Assembly: GCA_963682025.1 (NCBI GenBank)
Contig: OY821518.1
Location: 148,314,057-148,378,056, forward strand
Reading direction: 5' to 3'
Length of the DNA: 64,000 nt
DNA from: Cordilura impudica
Lineage: Eukaryota > Arthropoda > Insecta > Diptera > Scathophagidae
Part shown: piece after piece, positions 22,272-32,540 of the stretch
Layout: every line of letters begins with the position of its first letter
Position numbering within the stretch: position 1 is the first letter of the stretch
Program-made: the position numbers and the translations under genes
Notes under the pieces: generated by a model
What the model was told of the DNA's origin: nothing
Database searches by the model: none
Seen by the model: only the letters and a program-made list of their open reading frames with translations

Positions 22272-22600
22272 TAGTAAGCAGAACCGTCGAGTTCGCTGTC
22301 TGTTTAGCAAAATCACAAATCTTTTTCGTTAATTTTAAATATTCAAACTATTGACCGCTAGGTGTGCTGTGAGCTTAACAAACTTACAGAGTTGTTTTTT
22401 TTTTTTAATATTAAGGTATATATTTGATATTGACAGAAGTTTTTTAGTAAGCAGAACCACCGAGTTCGCTGTCTGTTTATCAAAATCACAAATCTTTTTC
22501 GTTAATTTTAAATATTCAAATGTATATTTGCTATTGACAGAACTTTTTTAGTAAGCAGAACCGCTAGGTGTACTGTGAGTTTAAAAAGCTAAATAATAAT
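22272..22600 (+). repeat. Tandem ~174-bp repeats
   Basis: TAGTAAGCAGAACC starts at 22272, 22446 and 22549. The first two units share GAGTTCGCTGTCTGTTTA and 'CACAAATCTTTTTCGTTAAT' and end in CGCTAGGTGTGCTGTGAG-type sequence. The third is truncated. Non-coding and immediately left of the CAATTG-repeat structure. Confidence 0.8.
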
Positions 22601-22604
22601 TAAT

Positions 22605-22901
22605 CTACACCTTTTGCAATTGTATTTCAGAAAACATCAATTGAATTTCAGAAAGTATCAATTGAATTTTAGAAGACATCAATTGAATTTCAGAAAGTAT
22701 CAATTGTGTTTCAGAAAACATTAATTGATTTTCATAAAATATCAATTGTGTTTCAGAAAGTATCAATTGTATTTCAGAAAACATCAATTGACTTTCAGAA
22801 AGTATCAATTGAATTTCAGAAAACATCAATTGATTTTCGGTAATATTTCAGAAGGCATCAAATGATTTTCAGAAAGTATCATTTGTATTTCAGAAAATAT
22901 C
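22605..22901 (+). repeat. CAATTG array, left arm
   Basis: About fourteen units of the form (A/G)(A/C)ATCAATTG(A/T)(A/T)TTTCAGAAA. The copia element interrupts the array at 22902; units resume at 27466 (AATTGAATTTCAGAAAATAT) and fade by 27530. The 74-codon minus-strand frame made of FSEIQLILSE repeats is simply this array translated. Confidence 0.9.
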
Positions 22902-23192
22902 TGTTGAGATATTCACTTTCAAAGTTAAATTTATGAAGTATGGCATCACTGTAATATCCTAAGTTTTGACACTTACGTTTAGCTGTCTTTTGGTTTCTTT
23001 TTATGTCAACCTCGCTCTGGTGTTTTCTAACTTTTCGTCAAACTAACACGCGCTTTTGTTAACATTGTCACTAATTCAAAGTACCTTAAATAAATCTCCT
23101 TTTGTACTTTAAACAAAAGATCTTCGTTGTGCTTGGCTGCGCAAGTTCTGGTTTGTATTTATTTCGTAATAATTCTGCAATTTACCACAATA
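22902..23192 (+). repeat. copia 5' LTR
   Basis: 291 bp. Carries 'ATGTCAACCTCGCTCTGGTG', absent from the 3' LTR, and lacks the 'ATTTTATCTATTTATTTC' present there. Direct continuation at 23193 is the tRNA primer site. Confidence 0.9.
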
Positions 23193-23207
23193 GGTTATGG
23201 GCCCAGG
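23193..23207 (+). promoter_or_regulatory. copia primer binding site
   Basis: GGTTATGGGCCCAGG directly follows the 5' LTR. It matches the internal initiator-tRNA-Met priming site used by Drosophila copia rather than a tRNA 3' end. Confidence 0.75.
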
Positions 23208-23238
23208 ACCCATAATAATTTGATAAAGTCAGAAGTAT

Positions 23239-26200
23239 ATGGAAGATTCCACGTTAAGTGAATCGAGTCAAGTTGATTCTGCAATTGTAATAGATCTTGG
23301 CGACAGCTTGATCGACAGTGTTTGTATCAACTCCGATATTCCAGCTGAGCTTCAACACGAGGAAGAAGTAAGCGTGAACGAGTCAAGAATATATCACATA
23401 CATCGTTTCAATGGGCAGAAATACCAGCTATGGTGACGTCAAATGGAAATATACATGGGTGAGAATAAGCTAAAGCCTTACATTTTGGGTACTGAACGAA
23501 GAACTACGCAAAACGGTGAAGCATGGGACGGAAAATACGCTGAAGCACAAGCGTTCATCATGAGAGGAATTGAGCTAAAGCAATTGAAATATCTGACAGA
23601 ATGTTCAACGGCAGCAGCAATGTGGTCTAAATTAAAGACAGTACACGCTGAGAAAAGCGAACAGTCTGCACAAGTCCTACTTGAAAAGTTTATAAGTTTA
23701 AAAATGTCAGACGACGAACAAGTTGTTGATTTTATAGCTGAAGTTACATCAGTGGCGCAAAAACTCAAAGACATGGATTTAGAGCAAAAGGAACCTATGG
23801 TTATTGCAAAAATATTATGCAGTTTGCCAGTTAAATTCGACCACGTACGTACAGCATGGTACGCTGTGCCAAAACAACAACAAAATAGCGAACGTTTAGC
23901 TGAGCACCTTCTTAATGAAGAAAGGCTTATCAATTCGCGCACAAATCCATCCACCAACAACAACAGTGATTCGAATGCAGCTTACTCAGTAAGTAAAACG
24001 AAGCAAAATAAAAGCAGCGGCAGCGCATCAACGACAAGACGAAATGGCTGGTGTAATTATTGTAAGAAGCCAGGGCATTGGGCAAGAGAATGCAGAAAAC
24101 GTCAAAAAGACCAACAAAACAATGAAAGAAGAAGAAGCGAAGGTAATTCGCTGACTTTACAAAATGAAACGAACAGCAATAGAACACGATCAGATGAAAC
24201 AGCAGGCAATTCGTATTTATTCAATGTGAACAACAATACAAGCAGCTATAAAATGGAAGACATTTTCTATGCAGATTCAGGTGCAACTGATCACATGTCA
24301 TTCCAGATGGAGCTGTTTTAAAATTTTCAAGATGAATCATCAGAAAATAAATATGTTCGTGTTGGTGATGGTCCACGCTTAAAAGTACATGGCAGAGGAA
24401 ACATCAAAATGCAAGGCAAGTCACATGTTATTATTGACAACGTTTTGTTAGTGCCTGAGCTTGATAAAAATTTAATTTCAATTTCAAGAGCGACTGAGAG
24501 AGGCTTTGAAGTGATTTTTGAAGCAGGTGGTGAGAGCGTTTGATTTACAAAAGCCGGCAAGGTAATTGCTGAAGGCAAAAATGAAAACCGATTATATCGT
24601 ATGAATTTGAAGGCTACGTCGGCATCGTCAGTGAACGTTTTGACAACAGAGTCTGCAATGCTGTGGCATGAGCGACTAGGTCACGTTAGTTTTAAAACGC
24701 TTCGAGAGATGTGGAGAAATAAAAGTGTCAACGGCTTGGACATTACAAATGTGCCAAACGAACAATTGTAAGCAACACAGAACTACGTTTCCTAAATCTG
24801 GAGCCAGACGTGCAGAGAAACCTGGTGAAACATTTCATATGGATCTTTGTGGAAAAATGAGCAGCGCATCAATTGGCGGAGCCAATTATTTTTTACTTTT
24901 GAAGGATGATTGCACGCGATATTGTTTTGTCTATTTTCTCAAATACAAAACAGATGTTCTAAGCAAACTGATGCAATTTTTGGTTTTGCAACGAAGAAGT
25001 GAATAGTCTATTACTACGAAACAGTATAAAGCATGAGGTAACAACACCCAGAGCGCCTGAACAGAATGGGTTCATAGAACGGCAAAATAGAACGATTGTC
25101 GAAAGTGCAAAGGCAATGCTTCATTGCAGACAACTACCTAATTATTTATGGGCTGACGCGACTCATGCAGCAGTATACATCAGAAATCGAACAGCATCAG
25201 ACGTTATAGATGGATCGACACCATACGAAAAATGGTACAACAAAAAGCCATCAGTGGCACATATGCGTGTATTTGGCAGCGATGCTTACATTCATATTTC
25301 CAAAGAACTGCGTACGAAATGGGACAAAAATTCGGTCAAAGGCATTTTGGTCGGATTCAATGACGAAAGCAAAGCATACAGGGTGTTTGACCCACCAAAC
25401 AAGAGAGTGCTTATTCGGCGTGATGTAATTTTCAACGAGAAACGCAGAACCACAAACGAGTTTTGTGAAAACATTCGGCGGGAGGCCGAAGCGGATTTGC
25501 CGGCATCGCCAGCGGCAAATAAATCTACCGAAGAGCGTAAAAGGGAAAAGGAAAAATTGCCACGACATCCATATTCTCTAAGAAGTGCTTCAAAAGCACA
25601 AAAGGTTAATGAATTAACTGTAGCTGAACTTTGTGTAGCGTGCGTCGAACCCTCAACTCTAGAGGAAGCAATAACAAGTGAAGACAGTGAAAAATGGATT
25701 GAAGCGATCAACGATGAAATTCAGTCACTGTTAGGGAACAAAACATGGGTTTTGGTTCCCCGCGCTAGCGACATGCATGTTATCACGAACCGATGGATTT
25801 TCAAGAAGAAATTCAACGCTAATGGTGAGACTGAAAAATTCAAGGCTCGATTGGTTGTGCAAGGATGCTCGCAAACACGAGGCATCGACTATGACGAAGT
25901 TTATGCACCTGTCGTCAGATATGACTCCGTAAGATTGATACTCGCTATAGCAGCAGCACAAGATATGGACATCATCCAATTTGATGTTAAAACGGCGTTT
26001 CTACACGGCAACTTAGAAGAAAACATATACATGGAACAACCAAGAGGATTTGCTAAGGACGATCGAGTGTGTTTGCTTAAGAAAAGCTTGTAAGGCTTAA
26101 AACAAGCTTCGCGTCAATGGAACAAGCGCATAGTACATTTCTTAACAAATTTCGAGTTTAAACAATCATGGGCAGACTTCTGCGTGTTTACGTACGGTAC

Positions 26201-27050
26201 CGGCGACGACATCATGTATCTACTACTTTATGTTTATGATGGACTTATATGTGGCAATAATTCGAACGTTATCAACAAACTTCTTAATGAGTTGCACATT
26301 GAGTTCGAAATAACACACAGAGAAGCAGAGTTTTTCGTGGGGCTGCGGATACTGATCGACAAAGAAGAGAATACGTTGAGAGTTTTCCAGCAAGTTTATG
26401 CAGAAAAGATCCTAGAACGTTTTAATCATCTGAACTGTTTTCCTGTGTCCACACCGGCTGAAGTTGGAAAACATTTTTCGAAAAACGATGCTGAGACAGT
26501 CAACAAAAATTTCCCGTATCGAGAAGCTATTGGCTCCCTAATGTATCTCATGGTATGCACCAGACCTGACATGGCTTACATTGTTGGCGTGTTAAGCAGA
26601 TACTTAGAAAAGCCAGCAGAAGTACACTGGCAAGGCGTGAAAAGAATCTTTAAATATTTGAAAGGTACTTTACAACACGGCATCCATTTCAGTTAACTAT
26701 GTATTCGGATGCTGATTGGGGTGGTGACCTAGACACCAGACGCATCATTTCAGGCTGGGCTGCACTTCTAAATGGTGGTCCAATCTCTTGGAGTTCGCGC
26801 AAGCAAACAGTAACGGCCACTTCAACAACTGAAGCAGAATTTGTTGCATTGTGTGCTACAACTAAAGCCGCCGTATGGCCGAGACAGCTGATGTTTGAAT
26901 GTGAGCATGAGCAGCGTTCGCCAACAGTTGTGTACGCCGACAATCAGCGTGCAATAAGTTTAGTCAAGAATCCAGAATCGGCGAAGCGCACGAAGCACAT
27001 CGACATCCAGTATTTTATACACCTGCGACATGCAAGATATTGGAAAGATT
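23239..27050 (+). pseudogene. copia gag-pol polyprotein, broken
   Basis: One polyprotein in order: a UBN2/gag-like region (23443-24000, ERLAEHLLNEERL), zinc knuckle CNYCKKPGHWARECRKR (~24052), protease YADSGATDHMS (~24270), pre-integrase WHERLGHVSFKTLREM (~24664), integrase start with FHMDLCGKM, a deletion, then APEQNGFIERQNRTIVESAK, reverse transcriptase (NRWIFKKKFNANGETEKFKA, FDVKTAFLHG), and RNase H (YSDADWGGDLDTR, TSTTEAEFVALC). Damage: stops at 23434, 24319 and 24541, frameshifts near 24740, 25000 and 26690, and a Tyr in place of the first Asp of the polymerase YVDD box (YVYD, ~26229). Confidence 0.92.
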
Positions 27051-27175
27051 GATGTCACATATATCGAGATAAGTGAACAGCTAGCTGACATATTTACTAA
27101 GGCATTAAGTAAAGATACATTTTTGAATTTAGCTAGATCATTTGTTCATTTGTAACTTCTGAAAGCGAAAGGGAG

Positions 27176-27460
27176 TGTTGAGATATTTACTTTCAAAGTA
27201 AATTTATGAAGTATGGCATCACTGTAATATCCTAAGTTTTGACACTTACGCTTGGCTGTCTTTTGGTTTCTTTTTTCTAACTTTTCGTCAAACTAACACG
27301 CGCTTTTGTTAACATTGTCACTAATTCAAAGTACCCTAAATAAATCTCCTTTTGTACTTTAAACATTTTATCTATTTATTTCAAAAGATCTTCGTTGTGC
27401 TTGGCTGCGCAAGTTATGGTTTGTATTTATTTCGTAATAATTCTGCAGTATACCACAATA
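27176..27460 (+). repeat. copia 3' LTR
   Basis: 285 bp, preceded by the polypurine tract GAAAGCGAAAGGGAG. Few substitutions relative to the 5' LTR suggest a moderately recent insertion. Confidence 0.9.
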
Positions 27461-27530
27461 ATATCAATTGAATTTCAGAAAATATCAATTGAGTTTCCGA
27501 AATTATCACATGTATTTCATGTATTTAAAA

Positions 27531-29639
27531 ACATATTATTTTAAGTATTACACTGGGTTTGTAATATTTCTTGAAAACTACAAATCGTCAGCTAAAATGC
27601 AAAAGGCCGTAACTAATATTTTTATCTTTTTACAGGAGAAGCAAAAACACCATAAAACAAAAACTACTTTAAACTAAATTCCTAAATTTTAGAATCAAGC
27701 TGAAAAATGAGGACGGATTTTTATTTATGAAAACAAATTTATGTTAAAATAGTAGTTTTTAAGTAAAAGACCGTAACTATGTACAATATAAAAAGTCAAT
27801 TTGGAACTTTTTGTTAGTTACGGGTTTTATAAAGGAAAAATAAAAGAGAATGAAAAATATAGTTTATAACACGTGCTGTACTTTATCGTGTTGAAACCTC
27901 AAAAAGGTTGGAAAGCTCAAGAAGAGTTGCTGTCAAATCGCGTGTTCTGCACCTTTAACTTTGGAGTAGTAAATAGGCCCCCAGTAGTGCAAGTTCAAGG
28001 GTATATTTTCTGTATTTCAGGATAACGGACAGCTTCCCTAATCTAAGAGATCTTGAGTGCACCGAAAGCTTTAATATGAAGAGCCCCAGTGAAATATATT
28101 TCATAGAACCAATTCTCTGTACTAGATAGCTCCTTATTTGTAGAAAAGTTAACAAAATTAGAAATATTTTTAATTAAACGTTTTACATGTTCCATAGAGA
28201 ATAATATTAAGTGAATATGTACTGTGGTTAAAAGTGAAAATCATATACCAATCATTATTTTATTATATCTCTTGATTTCAGCTTGCCTGTGTTACACATT
28301 GTGACGGTGATCTTTTTTGCTCTGCACTGTAGCAGAAGAATTTCTGGTACAGGCAGAATAAGAAAGAAGAAAAAATAATAACCTTGATCTTGAAATTATT
28401 TTCAAGTTCAAGTATGTACATATAAACAACACCTTATATGGTAATAGGTTGATGGCATTTTTTTTTATGGCGTATTTTTTCTCTTCATTGTGTTGAAGTA
28501 AATCATGAACACATTCATATGCAATCATGCTGGTCAAATCACGTATTTTCTTGTATTGATCTCACTTGCTCTCATAGTCATATATGAGTGTGAGTGTTAT
28601 AAATACTAGAGAATATTATGAATGCATATGAATGTTCTCACTGAATTGCTGGTGATTTTGTTTGTTTAATAAACAGGTTTTTATCTGCAGAGGAATGAAT
28701 GAGGAAGATTTGGCTTGATTAACAAGAATTGAAAATTAAACGGGGAGTTGAAGTTTTGTTTTTGAAAAGGAAAGGTTGAGGAAAAACCTCGTAATAATTT
28801 AAAATGTAGTTTTAAGAAAGAAAGTAAAAATAAAATGTAGATTAAGTGAATTAAAAATTAGTGTAAAAGTTAAATTAAAACAAATAAAATAAAAGTAAAG
28901 TTAAGTTTAATAAATTAAAAAAAAAGAGACTAATGTTAAGAAAAGAAACGAATGTTTAAAAAATAAATACATAATTGAAACATAAAATAAAATTAAAACG
29001 GAGCTGAGTTTTGATTGTCAAAGAATAAAGGTTACGGAAAAACCTAAAATTAAATTTAAAAAAAAAAATTTTAGTTTTAAGAAAGTTTGAAAGTAAAATT
29101 TATAAACACTGTAACAAACTTAATATTAAAGAAGAAAAAACTAAATACGTATGTTTGTTTAAAAAAAAAAATAAAAAAAACAATATTATGGATTTAAGAA
29201 TAAAAAAACAAAATTCCAGATAAAAACGTTGTATAAAAAAAAAAAACCGTTTTAAATTTAAGAAAACGAAATAAAAATCAAAATGTACAATTAAGAATAT
29301 ATAAATATTGTTTAATTGTAAATTAAACATAAAAAAAAAAAACTGCGTTAAATAAAAAAAAAAAAAAAAACAAAATCGTGGCAAATAATTGAAAGTTTTA
29401 AGTTTGGTTGTTAACCCTGAACTTTATGAACTTTATGATATTTATAATATTGAATGTCGATGTGAGACGCTGCAAAAGCAACAAAATCAATGGGCATCTA
29501 AATATAAACGGACATTAAACATTGACATCCCAAAAGCAGGAATCTTTGCAGCAAACCAGCGAGACACAACCTCGGCGTCTGGCGGCAGCAGCTTCATCCT
29601 CAACACCTACAACCATATGGCGGTAATTAAAAGAAACTA
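27531..29639. other. Unassigned interior of the composite
   Basis: No convincing gene. Contains three 'CCGTAACTA' words (27605-27820), and a region from 28680 (GAGGAATGAATGAGGAAGA) that looks like a retroelement leader: long A-rich stretches with G-rich words, then 29389-29640, whose frame (PKAGIFAANQRDTTSASGG) uses GC-richer codons. It may be the 5' part of a retrotransposon that I cannot name. Confidence 0.35.
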
Positions 29640-30400
29640 ATTAAAATGTTTTCTTAAATCTAAATTAAATAAATTTTCTAAGATTTGTCTAACTATAAAT
29701 TAAAATTAATTTTTTAAAGATTTTTCTAATTATGAATCAAAATTTTTCTAATTATAAATTTAAACTAAATATCAAATATATTTAGATATGAGGTTTGCTA
29801 ATATTAAAATTGTTCTACTATTAAAAATTTTTTCTACTATTAACAATTTTTTATTAAAATTTAAAAATTTTCCTAAAAATTAAAAATTTTCCTAAAAAAT
29901 TAAAAATTGTCCTAGAATTAAATAGTGCTAAAAGTCAACTTTTGTTTAAGCTAAAAATTTCATAAATTAAAATAATTTTCCTAAATATGGAAAAAATTAA
30001 GCTAAATTTAAAATTTCCCCTAAAATTAAAATTATGCTATACTTTAAAATTTTTCTAAATTTAACATTTTCCTAAAATTAAAATGTCCCTAAAATTAAAT
30101 TTTGCTAGAAATAAAAATTTAAAAATTAACCTAAATTTAACACTATAGAAATTTAAGAGAATTTGCAAAATGGTACCATATTTAAAAAGAAAAATTTTTG
30201 TTAAAGTTAAAATTAAAACTAAATTTAATTTAAAATATTATTATTATTCTGTAGTGCTAAAATTCAAATTGAGATAAAATTAAAATTTGCTAAACTTAAA
30301 ATTTTGCTAAAAATAAAAATTGGCTAAAAAAATTAAAATGTTACGAAAAATAATTTAAAATTAAAATTAAAACCCTTAAAATGAAGGGTAAATAAAAATT
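29640..30400. repeat. Cryptically simple CTAAAATTAAAATTTT tract
   Basis: About 760 bp made almost only of A and T, built from variants of CCTAAAATTAAAATTTT. No exact period, no coding potential. Confidence 0.8.
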
Positions 30401-30741
30401 TATATATCCCAATGTACAAAACCAAACCAAACTCTTATTATTGAAGTGGGTTACCTCCAATTAAGATGGAGTCGAGGTAACATGGTAGGGAGGGCATAAG
30501 GGGCATAACATCCAGTCCCCAATCCCAAGGTAAGTATGGCCATCCGTCCCACTTAGTATCCGCTTTTTTGACAGTTTTTTTTTAAATCGCACGTGAGAAT
30601 CTGTAGTGCGGTTTCCCTGGGCCTGAGCAAGACCCCACCCATCCGGCGAGCTAGGCCCCTACGCCAGCACGTGCGACCAGCAAAGGCTCAGGGAAACGGA
30701 AGCGGATCTTCCACCAACGCCGCACCATTACAACATTAGGT
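30401..30741. other. GC-rich island with an inverted repeat
   Basis: Much richer in GC than its neighbours. GTTTCCCTGGGCCTGAGC (30611-30628) can pair with GGCTCAGGGAAAC (30685-30697) to form a stem around CCCACCCATCCGGCGAGC. Lies between the simple tract and the 3' end of the minus-strand I-like element. Possibly retroelement untranslated sequence; no gene seen. Confidence 0.5.
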
Positions 30742-31860
30742 CTTTTTGTTGATTTTATTTATTTTATTTATTCATGCATCAATACCTTTAAAACAATTCT
30801 GTCTATGAGTAATGTAATTTGGGCAGTTTGAGAGGACGTGGGAAGGATTTTGGGTGGGAGATATGCAGTTACAAATTTGAGGAATTGTAATGTTCATCAG
30901 GTGTCCGTGAGTCAGTTTGGAATGTCCGAGTCTTAGTCGTTCAAATTTTATCATATCTAATCTGTTAAGGCCAGCAATATTTCTTTTTAAGAAGGATCGA
31001 ATGTCTTTCATTTTATGATTTAATGTTTTGTACCATGTTGTAGTGTTGCTAAGTTGGGAATTTTTTTTGTTATCAATGTAATGTTCTGTGATAAGTTTTT
31101 CCCAGTCATAATGATTATTATTAGGTGTTGTGATTAACGGATATATATTAGCCCTTTTTGCAATGAGATCAGCTAATTCATTACCTTGGATACCGCAGTG
31201 GCCAGGAACCCAAATCAATTTTATATTTGGTTGCTTGTCGATTAACAGGTTTCTTATTTCGTTAATATAGTGATTAAAATTGTTTATATTTGTAATAGAT
31301 TGCAGTGAAGAAAGGGAATCAGTACATTTTGCAAATTTACCATTGTTTTGACTCACATATTTAATTCCTTCATAGAACTAAATTTGGGTAGGATAGCATA
31401 TTTGATTACTCTATTATCAGTAGTTATGCTGAACGAAGTGGATGTATCAGATTTTGATCCGTCAGTGTAAAGGAATTTATAATCACAAATTGTATCTTTT
31501 AATTGATTGAATAACATTATGTATTGGTGTGGGGTAGAAATAGATTTGGTGTAGTAATGAAGGGAAGTGTTAATAGTGTTTTCTTTGAGAAACCATGGAG
31601 GATATTGTTTGGCGCTGGGCTTTATTATGCTGAGAGGAAGCTGTAGTTTAATACAATTTTATATTGTGCGATATATGGACGAAGGTATTCTTGGAATTTT
31701 TTGGAAGTCTTGCATTTTTTGAATAATTTAAAAATAGGAGTGTTTATGCTGAAAGCTAGTGATTTCAAAAGTTTGTTAGTTAAAATTGTTGTCTGTGTTT
31801 CTAGAGTTGTTATGTTAGATTCAAAAAGCATGTTTTTGATTGGGATTGGGGTTGAAATAT
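30742..31860 (-). pseudogene. I-like non-LTR element, 3' half with RNase H
   Basis: Minus strand. From the right: the end of a reverse-transcriptase thumb (31625-31831), then PPWFLKENTINTSLHYYTKS and FLYTDGSKSDTSTSF, which start the RNase H domain, a frameshift near 31356, KCTDSLSSLQSI (RNase H second Asp), and WVPGHCGIQGNELADLIAKR with the conserved His and Asp. A Cys/His tail (CNCISPTQ, HVLSNCP) ends at 30772. RNase H after the polymerase is the I-clade plan. The element is 5'-truncated at 31861 against the CAATTG repeat. Not functional. Confidence 0.85.
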
Positions 31861-31861
31861 G

Positions 31862-31912
31862 AAATGTATTTCAGAAAATATTAATTGAATTTCAGAAAAT
31901 ATCTATTAAATT
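31862..31912 (+). repeat. CAATTG array, internal remnant
   Basis: Two to three units (TATTTCAGAAAATATTAATT, GAATTTCAGAAAATATCTAT) exactly beside the truncated 5' edge of the I-like element, so that element inserted into or next to the array. Confidence 0.75.
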
Positions 31913-32540
31913 TCATAATAAAAAAGCATGTTTACCCTACAAAACAGAAATGTTGTTATTGTTTCTATTAGTGATTTGAGGTCACAGAAAATATTTATCA
32001 ATATTTGGACTTACTTAAACCAGCCTAAATTGAGACTTGTAGTACCTTCTGCTGGTGTACTTTTTGAATTATTTTGCAATGTCTGAAACCAACCAGTCAC
32101 AAGCCCTAACAAATTGGCGAGTATTTAAATCGAAAGAGGGGTCCAAGCCTGAGTAAAAGCATTTCACCCCTTTTAAAACATGATCGGAGCAATTATAAAA
32201 AATATATCTGCATCATCTGTCATTTCGTTGTAAAATCTACTTTTTTCAACCGCGACATTGCATTCGTTTTTTTAATCGTTGTTTAACTCTTTAATCATAA
32301 AGATAGTTTTCTTGTATAAAATTGTAGAGAATTTTGTTGTATTTACGAATGTATAAATTTAGCGCCAATTTTAAAGAAAAAAATAAAGGAAAGTACTTTT
32401 GATTGGACTCTTGGATTCTTTTTATATAAAAACCTTAATTTTATGTATATCATTTTGCTATTTTTTTTGGTAGCTTGCTTTTTGTTTCCACAAAACTTGG
32501 AAAACCAACCCCCATTTCAGCTTGTGAAATATTTAAAAGG
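31913..32540. other. Unassigned interior of the composite
   Basis: AT-rich, no protein match. May include original foldback core sequence or untranslated sequence of the next element. Confidence 0.3.

Larger units (their letters stand above)
22902..27460 (+). mobile_element. copia-type LTR retrotransposon
   Basis: 5' LTR 22902-23192 and 3' LTR 27176-27460 share the start TGTTGAGATATT(C/T)ACTTTC and the end ACCACAATA. The 5-bp duplication ATATC flanks it (22897-22901, 27461-27465). GGTTATGGGCCCAG at 23193 is the copia-type primer site complementary to initiator tRNA-Met, and a purine tract (27161-27175) precedes the 3' LTR. The LTRs differ mostly by two small indels. The polyprotein is broken, so the copy is not autonomous. 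It landed inside the CAATTG array. Confidence 0.95.

Noticed and set aside
22605..22829. Minus-strand protein made of FSEIQLILSE repeats
   Set aside because: It is the translation of the ~20-bp CAATTG array, whose unit length happens to keep frame for a while.
23478..23963. 161-codon minus-strand frame
   Set aside because: Antisense shadow of the copia gag coding region.
29100..29384. 94-codon Phe/Leu-rich minus-strand frame, possible membrane protein
   Set aside because: Produced by poly-A tracts on the plus strand; no real hydrophobic segment pattern or homologue.
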